From the NCBI RefSeq assembly GCF_002607735.1, contig NZ_NBVR01000026.1:186001-250000 (forward strand): a DNA stretch of 64,000 bases, in the 5' to 3' direction. Position 1 is the first letter of the stretch; each line of letters opens with the position of its first letter. Of the stretch, positions 63,428-64,000 are shown one piece after another. The translations under genes were made by a program, and so were the position numbers. Source of the stretch: Proteus alimentorum (GTDB lineage: Bacteria > Pseudomonadota > Gammaproteobacteria > Enterobacterales > Enterobacteriaceae). A model generated the notes under the pieces. The model was not told the origin of the DNA. It did no database searches and was given only the letters and a program-made list of their open reading frames with translations.

Positions 63428-64000
63428 ATGTTTTATCGCCTTCTCACCTTGATAATGAAAGAGTTACAATCATTATTACAAGAGCCTCAAACGCGTATTA
63501 TTTTAATAATGCCGGTTATCTTTCAGATGATCTTATTCCCTTTTGCCGCAACATTAGATGTTACCAATGCCTCGATTGCTATTTTTGATGAAGATAATGG
63601 CAAACAATCTATTGAATTAACCCAGCGTATCGCCAAAGCAAGTGCGTTCTCTCAAACTCTTTTGCTTAAAAATGAACATGAAATAAAAGAGACGATTGAT
63701 AATCGCAAAGCGCTTTTATTAGTTCGTTTTCCACAGAATTTTAGTGCTGATTTAGAAAGTCGCGTTCCTGTTAAATTGCAAATAATCCTAGATGGCCGAA
63801 ATTCTAATAGTGCACAAATTGCCGCTAATTATGTACAGCAAATCGTACAAAACTATCAAACTGAATTAGCAGGCAATACACCGTCTTTGCTAAATAAAAC
63901 AGAACTTGTTGTTCGCAATTGGTATAACCCGAATTTAAACTATAAATGGTTTATTGTCCCCTCTTTAGTGGCATTGATTATTACCATTGGCGTTATGATA
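63428..64000 (+). CDS. ybhR: ABC-2 type permease YbhR (partial at window end)
   Basis: From ATG 63428, preceded by GGGAGAG, the frame is open for 191 codons to the window edge. It starts [20 protein letters not shown] and continues with [19 protein letters not shown], then a periplasmic domain and the next membrane segment, as in YbhR. Paralogue of ybhS, 12 bases downstream of it. The C-terminal half lies outside. Confidence 0.9.
   Translation, partial: MFYRLLTLIMKELQSLLQEPQTRIILIMPVIFQMILFPFAATLDVTNASIAIFDEDNGKQSIELTQRIAKASAFSQTLLLKNEHEIKETIDNRKALLLVRFPQNFSADLESRVPVKLQIILDGRNSNSAQIAANYVQQIVQNYQTELAGNTPSLLNKTELVVRNWYNPNLNYKWFIVPSLVALIITIGVMI

Overview
The window reads as a chromosomal segment of a Proteus-like member of the Morganellaceae (Enterobacterales). 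The DNA is AT-rich, and most proteins look like close relatives of E. coli K-12 proteins in partly conserved order: his operon; udk-dcd-asmA with mrp divergent from metG; yohJ-yohK-cdd and sanA; folE-yeiB; moeA-moeB; rhlE-cecR-ybhGFSR. These blocks are separated by genes and long AT-rich spacers not found at those places in E. coli. The species cannot be fixed from the sequence alone. I saw no IS element, prophage, CRISPR array, rRNA or tRNA.

Layout. 1-5045: end of hisD, then hisC-B-H-A-F-I with overlapping or nearly touching genes and a terminator. 5146-9517: an iron-type alcohol dehydrogenase (yiaY) behind a perfect FNR box, the editing protein yeaK, a 1 kb spacer with a duplicated regulatory region and a decayed reading frame, and a DctA-type dicarboxylate carrier. 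9837-14916: gnd, yoaE, a small orphan beta-barrel protein and dcuC. 15194-26331: asmA, dcd, udk, mrp, metG, yohJK, cdd (with a CRP-like site) and maeA. 26473-35682: sanA, yeiB, folE, an MFS carrier, moeA-moeB, an amidohydrolase, and an acetyltransferase/LOG pair. 36018-39823: rhtA, dps and a TonB-dependent receptor.

39919-43469 is a three-gene operon for a Tat-exported [FeFe]-hydrogenase with an FdnH/HybA-like four-cluster ferredoxin subunit and an NrfD/HybB-like membrane subunit. This is a quinone-linked layout, uncommon for an enteric bacterium. Its H-cluster L1 motif reads TSCSPGW, with Ser where the usual second Cys (a [4Fe-4S] ligand) is expected. A 944-base AT-rich spacer lies upstream.

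46522-54204 holds dinG, an LrhA-like LysR regulator, a FabZ-like hotdog protein without the catalytic His, and a catabolic-looking set: MmgE/PrpD protein, fumarase/aspartase-superfamily lyase, PLP C-S lyase and a second DcuC carrier. I infer breakdown of a fumarate adduct such as S-succinocysteine or iminodisuccinate, with release of a C4-dicarboxylate. This set and the hydrogenase are the best candidates for something new.

54492-64000: a small membrane protein, sseA, yeaQ, dusC and rhlE, then cecR-ybhG-ybhF-ybhS-ybhR; ybhR is cut by the window end. Overall theme: several genes point to anaerobic life (FNR-type sites, three C4-dicarboxylate carriers, hydrogenase, molybdenum cofactor genes, iron alcohol dehydrogenase).
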